The notes under the pieces: model-generated
What the model saw: only the letters and a program-made list of their open reading frames with translations
What the model was told of the DNA's origin: nothing
The model's database searches: none
Shown here: positions 1 to 6,410 of the stretch, in pieces
Numbering within the stretch: the stretch's first letter is position 1
Layout of the letters: every line of letters begins with the position of its first letter
Made by a program: the position numbers and the translations under genes
From: an uncultured Eubacteriales bacterium
GTDB lineage: Bacteria > Bacillota > Clostridia > Lachnospirales > Lachnospiraceae
Reading direction: 5' to 3'
Assembly: GCA_949297565.1 (NCBI GenBank)
Contig: CASFUI010000345.1
Location: 1 to 10,754, forward strand
DNA: 10,754 bases

Positions 1-858
1 GACTATGAGGCTGCATACAACAAAAGCATAGAGGATTTAAACGAGTTCTTTTTAGAGTTCGTGTTAAAAAACAGGTACAAATCAATATATGCCTGCAAAG
101 AAATCCGTGCCGGGGAGCAGCTTGAAATAGAAATCTTCCCCGAGTTCCGTTCAATGGACGAAGTACCTCCGGAGGGAAGGATAAAAAACAAAGAGACACA
201 GAAAAACTTAAACAACAAAAATGCGGTGAAATATTGCCAGAGACTTATAACGCACAACTTCACCAATGACGACATCTGGCTGACACTCACGTGCGAGGAC
301 GAAAGAGAGCCGGCTGACATGAAAGAGGCAGTAAAAATCATGAGCAACTATATCCGCCGCATCAATTACCACCGTAAAAAGCGCGGTCTTACCAAAGCAA
401 AATATTTGTATGTCATAGAGCATGATGATGATGCAAAAGTCAGGTGGCATTATCACTTAATTATAGATGGACATATGGATATGGATATTGTGGAGAGCTT
501 ATGGAAATGCGGAAACCGGAATCAGGTGCGCCGGCTTCAGAAGGACAGATACGGTCTTACCGGAATGGCTAATTACATAACCAAGAACAAAAACAGGGCA
601 AAATACGAGAAGCGCTGGAACTGTTCGACAGGTCTTGAGCAGTTCCGGGTAAGGAAAGTATACAACAAAAGGAAAGGCGGTAAGGGAAACTATGCCCCGG
701 TGGGAAAATTTATAGACAAATTTGTGCGGGACAAGCCCGAGCGCGAAAAAGAAATAAGCTCATGGTACCCGGACTATGAGTTCTTGGAGTCAAATGTATA
801 TTTTAACGATTTTAACGGATTTTTCTACATAAACGCAAGGATGAGAAGGAGGGAATAA
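1..858 (+). CDS. HUH (Y1) Rep-like endonuclease, 5' end open at window edge
   Basis: Likely a rolling-circle-type replication initiation protein that nicks one strand and stays covalently bound through a tyrosine. Numbered from the GTG at 61, the three motifs of the HUH superfamily appear in order: a hydrophobic strand WLTLT (motif I), H130-Y131-H132 followed by a hydrophobic strand (metal-binding HUH), and Y172-I-T-K175 (YxxK, nucleophilic tyrosine). This is the family annotated in clostridial phages as rolling circle replication-associated protein (REP_ORF2-G2P-like). The frame has no stop from base 1 to 60 and encodes a plausible charged sequence there; the GTG at 61 has no convincing ribosome-binding site. 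The gene therefore probably starts left of the window, with GTG 61 as the alternative. The next gene follows after one base. The motif assignment is seen in the sequence; the replication role is inferred from the family. Confidence 0.72.
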   Translation, partial: DYEAAYNKSIEDLNEFFLEFVLKNRYKSIYACKEIRAGEQLEIEIFPEFRSMDEVPPEGRIKNKETQKNLNNKNAVKYCQRLITHNFTNDDIWLTLTCEDEREPADMKEAVKIMSNYIRRINYHRKKRGLTKAKYLYVIEHDDDAKVRWHYHLIIDGHMDMDIVESLWKCGNRNQVRRLQKDRYGLTGMANYITKNKNRAKYEKRWNCSTGLEQFRVRKVYNKRKGGKGNYAPVGKFIDKFVRDKPEREKEISSWYPDYEFLESNVYFNDFNGFFYINARMRRRE

Positions 859-859
859 G

Positions 860-1306
860 GTGCAGGAAGTCAATATTTACATAGCGACAACAGCAAGAGG
901 ACCGAGGGTAAACAGGCATGCGTACTATTCATACATTCTTGAGTGCGAGCTGAACGGTAAAACTGCGCGGCGTGACGGAACTGGAATGCTTAAGGATGCA
1001 ACCGAAAATCAGTCTGAATTAACAGCTATCACAGCGGCGTTTAAAAGACTTACAAAACCGTGCTCAGTACGAGTATTTACTCAATGCGAGCACATTTTAA
1101 ACAGCGTAAATAATGGATGGGTTTATCAGTGGAAAAAGAATAACTGGATAAAATCAGGAAACAGACCCGTAAAAAACGCTCTATTGTGGCAGCAGCTTAT
1201 AAACCTGTCCACAGAGCATGTTGTTAAGTTTACTAAAGACACCGGAAAATATTTTGCAGAGCAGGAGCAGATACTAAACAGAATGCAGGAGGCAGACAAT
1301 GGCTAA
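860..1306 (+). CDS. RNase H-fold protein with degenerate active site
   Basis: This 148-residue protein has the layout of RNase HI. An N-terminal beta strand (VNIYIATTARGP) is followed by an ENQSEL-AITAAFKRL helix with E53 at the position of catalytic Glu48 of E. coli RNase HI. Then comes a strand VRVFTQCEHI, the characteristic GWVYQWKKNNWI segment (about 86-97) and PVKNALLWQQLINL (103-116). The first catalytic Asp aligns with A9, the Asp of the TDS motif aligns with Q75, and the final conserved acids are not recognisable. Nuclease activity is therefore doubtful; nucleic-acid binding is possible. It starts with GTG, with AGGAGGG six bases upstream, and its 3' end overlaps the next gene by eight bases. 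Homologues occur next to Rep genes in clostridial phages. The fold call is fairly secure; the function is not. Confidence 0.62.
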   Translation: MQEVNIYIATTARGPRVNRHAYYSYILECELNGKTARRDGTGMLKDATENQSELTAITAAFKRLTKPCSVRVFTQCEHILNSVNNGWVYQWKKNNWIKSGNRPVKNALLWQQLINLSTEHVVKFTKDTGKYFAEQEQILNRMQEADNG

Positions 1307-1616
1307 AAGTATAATGCAGAAAAATAAAGAATGCTACCTGTGCAGAAAGCAAGCCGGCCTGTCAGGGTATTATGGACCTCTTTCTGTAGCAGGTCTTGAA
1401 TGCCATCACATAATGCACGGCACTGCAAACCGAAAAATATCCGAAAAATATGGACTTAAAGTATGGCTCTGCGTAAGGCATCACAGGGAAGGACCGGAAG
1501 CTGTTCACACAAACAGGGATATTGACCTTGAGCTTATAAAAGATGGCCAGACAAAATTTGAAGAGCTGTACTCACATGATGAGTGGATGAGCGCGTTCAT
1601 GAAAAACTATCTGTAA
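1299..1616 (+). CDS. Small HNH/zinc-finger phage protein
   Basis: A 105-residue protein with the signature of a treble-clef/HNH metal-binding fold: C12-x2-C15, then C35-H36-H37-I, N44-R-K, C58 and H61-H62, and a conserved H70. The pattern (CHHI, GTANRKISEKYGL, LCVRHH, then an acidic C-terminal helix) matches a widespread small protein of Firmicutes phages, usually annotated as a hypothetical, HNH or recombination-associated protein (compare the NinG/Ref/DUF968 type). The ATG lies six bases after AGGAGG and overlaps the previous gene. It sits among replication genes, which suits a role in recombination or branched-DNA processing, but whether it is an active nuclease cannot be decided from sequence alone. 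Confidence 0.6.
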   Translation: MAKSIMQKNKECYLCRKQAGLSGYYGPLSVAGLECHHIMHGTANRKISEKYGLKVWLCVRHHREGPEAVHTNRDIDLELIKDGQTKFEELYSHDEWMSAFMKNYL

Positions 1617-1626
1617 AGGAGGCAGT

Positions 1627-1884
1627 ATGAACATCGCTGAGATGACAGGCGGCGAGCTGGGTGTATACCAAGCAACAAAAGCACCGTATGTAATCCATAA
1701 AGGCAAAAAGGCCTTGAAAGTAGCGGAGCCTTATTATTCAAAAAAAGAGAGAATGATAACGGCATTCTGCCCTCACTGCGGGCTGGAGTTAAATCGTGTA
1801 TGGAACATGGAATACTGTGGGAGCTGCGGAGGCCCGGTAAGCTGGCACGACATAAGCGTCAGGGATTACGGCGACATACCGTGA
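1627..1884 (+). CDS. Zinc-ribbon hypothetical protein
   Basis: An 85-residue protein not recognised as a named family. Its C-terminal half carries a clear zinc ribbon, C48-P-H-C51-G and C64-G-S-C67-G, that should bind one zinc ion. The N-terminal 40 residues are basic and hydrophobic, without a signal peptide or membrane segment. The ATG is preceded by AGGAGG at 1617-1622, four bases away. It lies in a run of three small cysteine-paired proteins, consistent with small nucleic-acid or protein-binding accessory factors. Function unknown. Confidence 0.6.
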   Translation: MNIAEMTGGELGVYQATKAPYVIHKGKKALKVAEPYYSKKERMITAFCPHCGLELNRVWNMEYCGSCGGPVSWHDISVRDYGDIP

Positions 1885-1895
1885 AAGGAGGAAAA

Positions 1896-2084
1896 ATGCT
1901 AAACAAAGAAGAGGTAAAGCTTCTTAACTGTCCATTCTGTTCCGGCGCCGGAAAACTCTACATAAACAAAGAAAGCCGCTTCGGCGACAAATACGCGGTT
2001 ATATGCGAAGAATGCGGCAGCAGGACGACGGATTTAATTACGCCAGAGGAGGCCATAGGAGTTTGGAACACAAGAAAAATTTAA
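1896..2084 (+). CDS. Lar-like restriction alleviation protein
   Basis: This 62-residue protein has the compact Lar family pattern: an N-terminal LLNCPFCSGAGKLY (C12-x2-C15), a central YAVICEECGSRT (C37-x2-C40), and the C-terminal EEAIGVWNTR that closes nearly all Lar-type proteins (EEAIxxWNxR). Lar of the Rac prophage relieves type I restriction by stimulating the host modification activity; most phage homologues are unproven. The ATG at 1896 was chosen because AAAGGAGG lies just before it (1884-1891), although the 4-base spacing is short; GTG 1881 is an in-frame alternative. It is 20 bases upstream of the AcrIIA9-like gene, giving two potential counter-defence genes in a row. Confidence 0.7.
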   Translation: MLNKEEVKLLNCPFCSGAGKLYINKESRFGDKYAVICEECGSRTTDLITPEEAIGVWNTRKI

Positions 2085-2103
2085 AATTGAAAGGGGAATG
2101 CAT

Positions 2104-2586
2104 ATGTTTGACAAATACGGAGAATTTAATTCATCACAGGAGCTTAACGCGGCAGCAGCCGGGCAGCTAAAAGAAGGTGACACCGCAGCGCTGTTCGAGC
2201 TTGCCGCCGAAAACGGAATAGATAAAGAGGACGTACAGGATTACATAGACGGAGCTGTAAGCGAGCTTGCCACTCCGCTCATGGCGGCGCTGGGTAAGAT
2301 TAAAGTTGAAACAAAAGAACTCAAGATTGTTGAAATAGTAGAGGACTGGGTAAACTACATAACTGCTCAGTGCACTGAACATCCTGAAATGGCTGAGGCA
2401 GTCAGGAAAAAGGGAAAGAGCATAAAGGGCTGTATAGGGAAAATCCTTGAATGGAGCTGGAAAAATTCATATACGGTTGATAAAGACATCGTTAAGGCGG
2501 CAGGCGTAAACGCCTTTGTGAAGATGGGAATACCCGGAATGGGCCGCGCCTATGAAATCATAAGAGAATATTATCTGGAGGCGTGA
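2104..2586 (+). CDS. AcrIIA9/PcfK-like protein, candidate Cas9 inhibitor
   Basis: A 160-residue, mostly helical acidic protein. The N-terminal pattern FDKYGEFNSSQELNAAA, followed by LKEGD, LAAENGID-EDVQDYIDG and ELATPLMAALGK, matches my recollection of proteins annotated as the 'Cas9 inhibitor AcrIIA9 family', which grew out of PcfK-like proteins. The C-terminus GIPGMGRAYEIIREYYL is also typical. Known AcrIIA9 blocks type II-A Cas9; most family members are untested and may have a different, older role linked to PcfJ. ATG 2104 is preferred over ATG 2098 because AAAGGGG (2090-2096) lies seven bases upstream of 2104 but only one base from 2098. The PcfJ gene starts one base after its stop, the adjacent PcfK-PcfJ order known from plasmids and phages. 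Confidence 0.62.
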   Translation: MFDKYGEFNSSQELNAAAAGQLKEGDTAALFELAAENGIDKEDVQDYIDGAVSELATPLMAALGKIKVETKELKIVEIVEDWVNYITAQCTEHPEMAEAVRKKGKSIKGCIGKILEWSWKNSYTVDKDIVKAAGVNAFVKMGIPGMGRAYEIIREYYLEA

Positions 2587-2587
2587 T

Positions 2588-4516
2588 ATGAAAAAAGCAA
2601 AAATACTGAAGCTTCCGCAGATAAGACCGGAGCGCGGGAAAAATGCCGCAGCCATGATAGTAACAATAGACAATGTAAAACATCTGATAATAGACATACA
2701 CGGCGATACACTGTACCGCATGGCGTACACCGAAAATGAATTCGCACACTACGACTATGGGACACAGGAGTGGGATAAAAGGCAAAAATATAATAATTAT
2801 CACTGGATACAGATAGAAAGGGCTGTATTTTCAAAGAAAAGTTTTAAAGCGATAAAAGAATTTTACGGACCGGCAGGAAAAAGGATACTGAACGATGAGG
2901 CTGACTATATCTATGCTTTGGAAAACAGGATTGACTCAGCCAAAATACAAAAAGAGAGAATAAAAAAACAAACTGAAATGGAGAAGCTCATGGCAGCAGT
3001 CCCTCCGGAGCCGGACTATCTTAAGAAAAAAATAAAAGAGTATGCTAACAAAAGCAATGCAATTCTTTATAAGAGGCACGGAGCAAAAGCGGAATACCGG
3101 TGCTGTCAGTGCGGCGGGATATACGAAAAAAGAATAAAAGCCTATATTGATTATCCTGGTTATCCTGTGCACGAAACTCCGCGCAGGGGAAATTTTGAAA
3201 AATGCTGCCTGTGCGGCTGTACGGGTCAACTCGTTCAATCCGGCAGAGCGAAAAACACATGCACAATATTTAACGCTCTAGTATACCAGACACTTCCTGA
3301 TGGCACTCTTATAGCGCGAGGCTACCAGACGTGGATTTCAAGATATACGGACACGCAGATGTCAATAAAGACAGAAGAGGTTTTGAGACAATTTTTCAGA
3401 AGAAATTTCTTTAAAAGTTATGAAGTGAGGTACGAACGCGAGCATTGGTTTCCGCATGCAAACGAATATATGTTTGATGCAAGCTTTAATTTTGAAAATG
3501 CTCTTTTATCATCCGACTTAAGATATTTCCCCCCCAAAGAATTCAGGCTGCCTGAAACTAATTATTACAGTGATACTAAAGTGCTTAAGGAACTTGAGAC
3601 ATACGCAAACTGTCCTCAGATTGAAAGCGTGATAAAAGCAGAGCTTACACCAATAGCAAGACAAATTTATTTCAAGAGCGGACATACAGGAGAATTTAAC
3701 AAAAAAGCAGACAGGCTTACGGATTTTTTATGTATATCAAAAAACGAGTACAACTGGCTTATTAAAGATAAAAGTGACGCATACAGCCGGCTGAAGACTT
3801 TAAAGTGTGCAGAAAGAAACAACGTGCCGCTAAAAAACATAGAAGCCCTGCACAAACTGAAAAGCTGCATGGGCTACAGTTGGAGTAAAGATACCGAACT
3901 GCCTCTTAAATATCAAAGCATCGTCAGGCTTTGGAATTATCTTGAAAAAGTCAGGGACGAATACAGCGGAAGCATTCCAAACACCTTAACAGAATATTCG
4001 AACTACATAAGAGCAAGAGCTGCAAGGGGAGACGACCTTACAAACGAAGTATATCTGCATCCGAAAAATTTAAGACAGAAATGGTCTGAGCTGAGGCAGC
4101 AGGAGGAGAAATTAAGAAACAAGACCTATATAACAGACATGTTAAAAAAATATCCGGACATACCTAAGGTACGCAAAATGATAGAGAAAAAATACACATG
4201 GCAGCAGTCGGGATTTATAATCCGCCCGGCGCGCGATGCAGAGGAGATTGTGCTTGAAGGCAAAACACTTCATCACTGCGTCGGCAGCGACACTCAAAGG
4301 TATATGTCAAACTACAACGCCGGTAAAGTATACATTCTTGTCTTAAGGAAAACAAGAGAGCCTGAGAGCCCATTTGTCACGGTAGAAATTTCAGACGACA
4401 AAGTAAAGCAGTGGTACGGGCAAAACGACACAAAGCCTGACTATGAACTTATAGAAAAATTTTTAAAAGATTATACAGAGCATTTAAACAAAAAAGAAAG
4501 GGTGAGGATAGCATGA
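2588..4516 (+). CDS. PcfJ-domain protein
   Basis: A 642-residue protein ending in a PcfJ-like domain. The hallmark is EGKTLHHCVGS (H562-H563-C564-V565-G566), followed by the strand-rich segment VYILVLRKTREPESPFVTVEI and KVKQWYGQND. An internal zinc-ribbon-like pair, C172-C173-x-C175-G and C206-C207-x-C209-G-C211, splits the N-terminal part; the central region is rich in Lys and Tyr and mostly helical. In enterococcal plasmid pCF10, PcfJ works with the conjugative relaxosome and coupling protein, but phage versions have no established role. GGAGG at 2577-2581 lies six bases before the ATG. The stop overlaps the next start (ATGA), so translation is probably coupled. It may act on DNA together with the PcfK-like protein upstream. 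Confidence 0.78.
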   Translation: MKKAKILKLPQIRPERGKNAAAMIVTIDNVKHLIIDIHGDTLYRMAYTENEFAHYDYGTQEWDKRQKYNNYHWIQIERAVFSKKSFKAIKEFYGPAGKRILNDEADYIYALENRIDSAKIQKERIKKQTEMEKLMAAVPPEPDYLKKKIKEYANKSNAILYKRHGAKAEYRCCQCGGIYEKRIKAYIDYPGYPVHETPRRGNFEKCCLCGCTGQLVQSGRAKNTCTIFNALVYQTLPDGTLIARGYQTWISRYTDTQMSIKTEEVLRQFFRRNFFKSYEVRYEREHWFPHANEYMFDASFNFENALLSSDLRYFPPKEFRLPETNYYSDTKVLKELETYANCPQIESVIKAELTPIARQIYFKSGHTGEFNKKADRLTDFLCISKNEYNWLIKDKSDAYSRLKTLKCAERNNVPLKNIEALHKLKSCMGYSWSKDTELPLKYQSIVRLWNYLEKVRDEYSGSIPNTLTEYSNYIRARAARGDDLTNEVYLHPKNLRQKWSELRQQEEKLRNKTYITDMLKKYPDIPKVRKMIEKKYTWQQSGFIIRPARDAEEIVLEGKTLHHCVGSDTQRYMSNYNAGKVYILVLRKTREPESPFVTVEISDDKVKQWYGQNDTKPDYELIEKFLKDYTEHLNKKERVRIA

Positions 4517-5859
4517 GCGAGATAGCAGTTATAAAAGACTTTAAAACATTCAAGGAAGAGCTGGACAAGCAGATGCTTGAGTCCGCCGAAGGCTTCGTTA
4601 GAATAGGCTGGCTTTTAAAGCAGGCCAGGGATACAGACATACTCTCCGGCTCCGGATACGCGAATGTAAATGAATTTGCAAGAGCCGAATACAACATAGA
4701 CAAAACATTGGTATCAAGGTTTATAAACATCAACGACAGATTTTCGGAGGGAGGGAACTCACAGTACTTAAAAACAGAATACAGAGGCTTTGGATATTCA
4801 AAACTTGCGGTCATGCTCCAGCTTCCCGACGAGATTAACGAAGAGCTCTCTCCGGATTACAGCAGGTCAGAGATAGAGGACATCAAAAAAGAATTTGATG
4901 AGGAGCGGAAAGTATCTGACCTTGAAATCCTCGCCGAAGGGACAGACGAGGTCATGACCGGATTAAACGAGCTTGAGCAGGCGTTTCATCAGCTCTTACA
5001 TGACGAGCCTGAGCTGTATCTTAACTTATCCAAGACTGACAACTTATTTGAAACGCTTTCCCCTGCGGGCGAGATGATATATTCGATAAGAATACAGGGT
5101 GTCGGAAGAGTAATGATGTCAGTAAAAGCAGAGCTTAAAAGAGTGACACTTACAAACGTGCGGAGCATGGAAAAAACAGAATATGACGCTGCTTCGGTCG
5201 CCGAGGCGGTAAAAAATCAAATCGGCATACCGGAGGACCCCAAAAGAGCGTGGGAGAATAAATACGGCGAAAAATTTCCGGAAGAGCAAAAAGAAGAGAC
5301 TGAAAAGAAGCGAAAAGACAAGAAGGTAGTTAAAGCAAAGCCACCCAAAACCGAAGAAAACGCGGTAAATACTAAATGCGAAGACGTTTCCGGGGTAGCA
5401 GGAGACGATTTAGAGTCTGAAATGCCGGAAAACGCGATAAATACTAAATACGAGGGCAATTCCGAGACAGCAGGAGAAGATTTGCAGGCGAAAGAGCCGG
5501 AAAGCGCGATAAATACTCAGTGCGAGAGCGATTTTAATACGCCAAACAGTTTAATGCCTGAAATGCCGAAAAACGCCGTAAATACTCAATGCGGAAGCGA
5601 TTTTAAAGAAGCCACTGACAATCAGACTGAAGACGAGGAGATAACCGAAAGCTGGAGTTTTATCAGAGAGTCCGCTCATAAAATATATCTCACGGCTGAA
5701 ACTTTTTCCTCGAAAGAGTTTGTACCGACGGTGAGCGATGTGGCAGCAGCTGAGGCAAATGCAAGGACAATTCTTGAAGAACTTAAGAATATAAGAAAGT
5801 TAATGATGGATGATGAGCTTGAAGGCCAGATGAATTTTAATGATATGAATATAAATTAA
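4513..5859 (+). CDS. DUF3102-like DNA-associated protein with tandem repeats
   Basis: A 448-residue acidic protein. Residues about 10-75 (EGFVRIGWLLKQARD, then NVNEFARAEYNIDKTLVSRFI) resemble the DUF3102/ParB-associated helical domain in which a helix-turn-helix-like element follows a long helix. Residues 250-280 are a highly charged linker. Residues 282-375 carry four imperfect repeats of about 24 residues, each beginning (E/K)(N/S)A(V/I)NT(K/Q). A C-terminal helical part ends EGQMNFNDMNIN. It overlaps PcfJ by four bases. The last codons are duplicated 584 bases downstream in a slightly different version, which suggests the present C-terminus was created by insertion of the neighbouring cassette. 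Molecular function is unknown; DNA binding or partition-like scaffolding is an inference. Confidence 0.6.
   Translation: MSEIAVIKDFKTFKEELDKQMLESAEGFVRIGWLLKQARDTDILSGSGYANVNEFARAEYNIDKTLVSRFININDRFSEGGNSQYLKTEYRGFGYSKLAVMLQLPDEINEELSPDYSRSEIEDIKKEFDEERKVSDLEILAEGTDEVMTGLNELEQAFHQLLHDEPELYLNLSKTDNLFETLSPAGEMIYSIRIQGVGRVMMSVKAELKRVTLTNVRSMEKTEYDAASVAEAVKNQIGIPEDPKRAWENKYGEKFPEEQKEETEKKRKDKKVVKAKPPKTEENAVNTKCEDVSGVAGDDLESEMPENAINTKYEGNSETAGEDLQAKEPESAINTQCESDFNTPNSLMPEMPKNAVNTQCGSDFKEATDNQTEDEEITESWSFIRESAHKIYLTAETFSSKEFVPTVSDVAAAEANARTILEELKNIRKLMMDDELEGQMNFNDMNIN
5356..5640 (+). repeat. Four in-frame tandem repeats of about 72 bp
   Basis: Units begin at 5356, 5428, 5500 and 5569, so periods are 72, 72 and 69 bases (24, 24 and 23 codons). 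Each unit starts with a codon run encoding (E/K)(N/S)A(V/I)NT(K/Q)(C/Y), followed by a more variable acidic spacer; the first two spacers end EMP or KEP. The DNA core GCG-(G/A)TA-AAT-ACT is conserved even at third positions, which suggests recent duplication. It lies in the linker of the 448-residue protein. Confidence 0.85.
5827..5852 (+). repeat. Direct repeat, left copy (gene 3' end)
   Basis: This 26-bp stretch encodes the end of the 448-residue protein (QMNFNDMN) and recurs at 6411-6436 with 24 of 26 bases identical; both differences are A versus G. The two copies bracket the AT-rich membrane-protein cassette. Confidence 0.85.
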
Positions 5860-5881
5860 GACTGAAATAGCACATTGAAAA

Positions 5882-5910
5882 TTGAATATTGATGGTTGGA
5901 GTGGTATAAT
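5882..5910 (+). promoter_or_regulatory. Extended -10 promoter of the cassette
   Basis: TTGAAT (5882-5887) and a perfect TATAAT (5905-5910) are separated by exactly 17 bases, with TGG immediately before the -10 giving an extended -10 element. Transcription would start near 5917. The left arm of the 16-bp inverted repeat overlaps the spacer. An independent promoter inside an otherwise co-transcribed phage operon is typical of a moron gene. Confidence 0.75.
5885..5900. repeat. Inverted repeat, left arm (16 bp)
   Basis: AATATTGATGGTTGGA is the exact reverse complement of 6373-6388. It lies within the promoter spacer, upstream of the predicted transcript start, so the pairing is not an RNA hairpin of the cassette's own mRNA; a DNA-level role such as terminal inverted repeats is more likely. 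Confidence 0.85.
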
Positions 5911-5940
5911 TTCTTGCAAAAAAATGCAGGAGATTAACAA

Positions 5941-6018
5941 ATGAAAAAAAGTGATTTTGAAAAAATGTGTTTAGACTTAGAAAAGTGCAGTAAAAAATGG
6001 ATGGTTTCGAGTGTATAA
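5941..6018 (+). other. Short 5' reading frame of the membrane gene, probable frameshifted start
   Basis: An ATG at 5941, with CAGGAG centred about ten bases upstream and a strong promoter before it, opens a 25-codon frame beginning MKKSDFEKMCLDLEK and ending at TAA 6016-6018. The frame that carries the membrane protein overlaps it, starting at an ATG in the run of six A at 5992-5997 that has no ribosome-binding site. One extra A in that run would join the two into a single protein of about 140 residues. It is either a frameshift mutation or sequencing error at a homopolymer, or less likely a leader peptide coupled to the downstream start. Confidence 0.6.
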
Positions 6019-6365
6019 GCGATGAAACGAGCAATGAAATTGTTTTAGCCCAAAAAGCTGTAAAAAAATATATTAATGGTGACAAAAACAGGTTGCTTAA
6101 GTTAAAGGCTCAAGCGCTAGAAGGTGATTATATGAAATATTATTCCACAATAACTTCTATTATATCTGTACCAATAGCTTTTATTAGTGTGATTTTATCA
6201 ATTATTGTAGCTTATGGGCTTAATATAATTTGGAGCATATTGCCAATAATTTCTTTTATATTGTATTATTGCTATATTACTTTCAGAATGCATAAGTTTT
6301 CTCCAATAAATAGTTGGCGGCAGTATATACTAGTTGTAATTGAAGAAATTGAAAAGACTTTTTAA
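5997..6365 (+). CDS. Two-helix membrane protein of the inserted cassette
   Basis: The 122-residue product has a charged N-terminus (1-49) and two hydrophobic helices, about 51-73 (beginning TITSIISVPIAFISVI) and 75-95 (NIIWSILPIISFILYY), followed by a short cytoplasm-type tail with E and K. It has no recognisable family. The ATG at 5997 lacks a Shine-Dalgarno sequence; the natural start is probably ATG 5941 in another frame, so the gene may be broken or need frameshift restoration. Base composition is visibly more AT-rich than in neighbouring genes, and it has its own promoter and terminator. By position and architecture it could be a moron, for example a superinfection-exclusion-type protein, but that is a guess from context. 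Confidence 0.55.
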   Translation: MDGFECISDETSNEIVLAQKAVKKYINGDKNRLLKLKAQALEGDYMKYYSTITSIISVPIAFISVILSIIVAYGLNIIWSILPIISFILYYCYITFRMHKFSPINSWRQYILVVIEEIEKTF

Positions 6366-6372
6366 GAATATA

Positions 6373-6388
6373 TCCAACCATCAATATT
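6373..6388. repeat. Inverted repeat, right arm (16 bp)
   Basis: TCCAACCATCAATATT is the exact reverse complement of 5885-5900. It overlaps the left side of the terminator hairpin that closes the cassette. Confidence 0.85.
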
Positions 6389-6405
6389 TGGTGGTTGGTA
6401 TTTTT
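6374..6405 (+). terminator. Intrinsic terminator of the cassette
   Basis: A 7-bp stem CCAACCA (6374-6380) / TGGTTGG (6392-6398) with an 11-base loop is followed by TATTTTTAT. It lies nine bases after the stop of the membrane protein gene and would stop the cassette transcript before the tRNA region. Confidence 0.6.
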
Positions 6406-6410
6406 ATGCT

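Noticed and set aside
1800..1895. Extended N-terminus for the Lar-like protein from 1800
   Set aside because: This part overlaps the zinc-ribbon gene in another frame; AAAGGAGG just before 1896 and the normal Lar length support the shorter product.
2167..3266. Minus-strand open frames opposite the AcrIIA9-like and PcfJ genes
   Set aside because: They are Phe/Cys/Tyr-rich products of reading the complement of purine-rich coding DNA, without ribosome-binding sites or domain patterns.
5356..5640. CRISPR-like array
   Set aside because: The repeats are in frame, imperfect and directly tandem within a coding gene, without spacers of uniform length or palindromic repeats.
5989..6000. Programmed -1 ribosomal frameshift joining the 5941 frame to the membrane protein
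   Set aside because: The site reads T-AAA-AAA, so the P-site tRNA would re-pair with TAA. It does not fit the X-XXY-YYZ heptamer, and no stimulatory hairpin follows. An indel in the A run is simpler.
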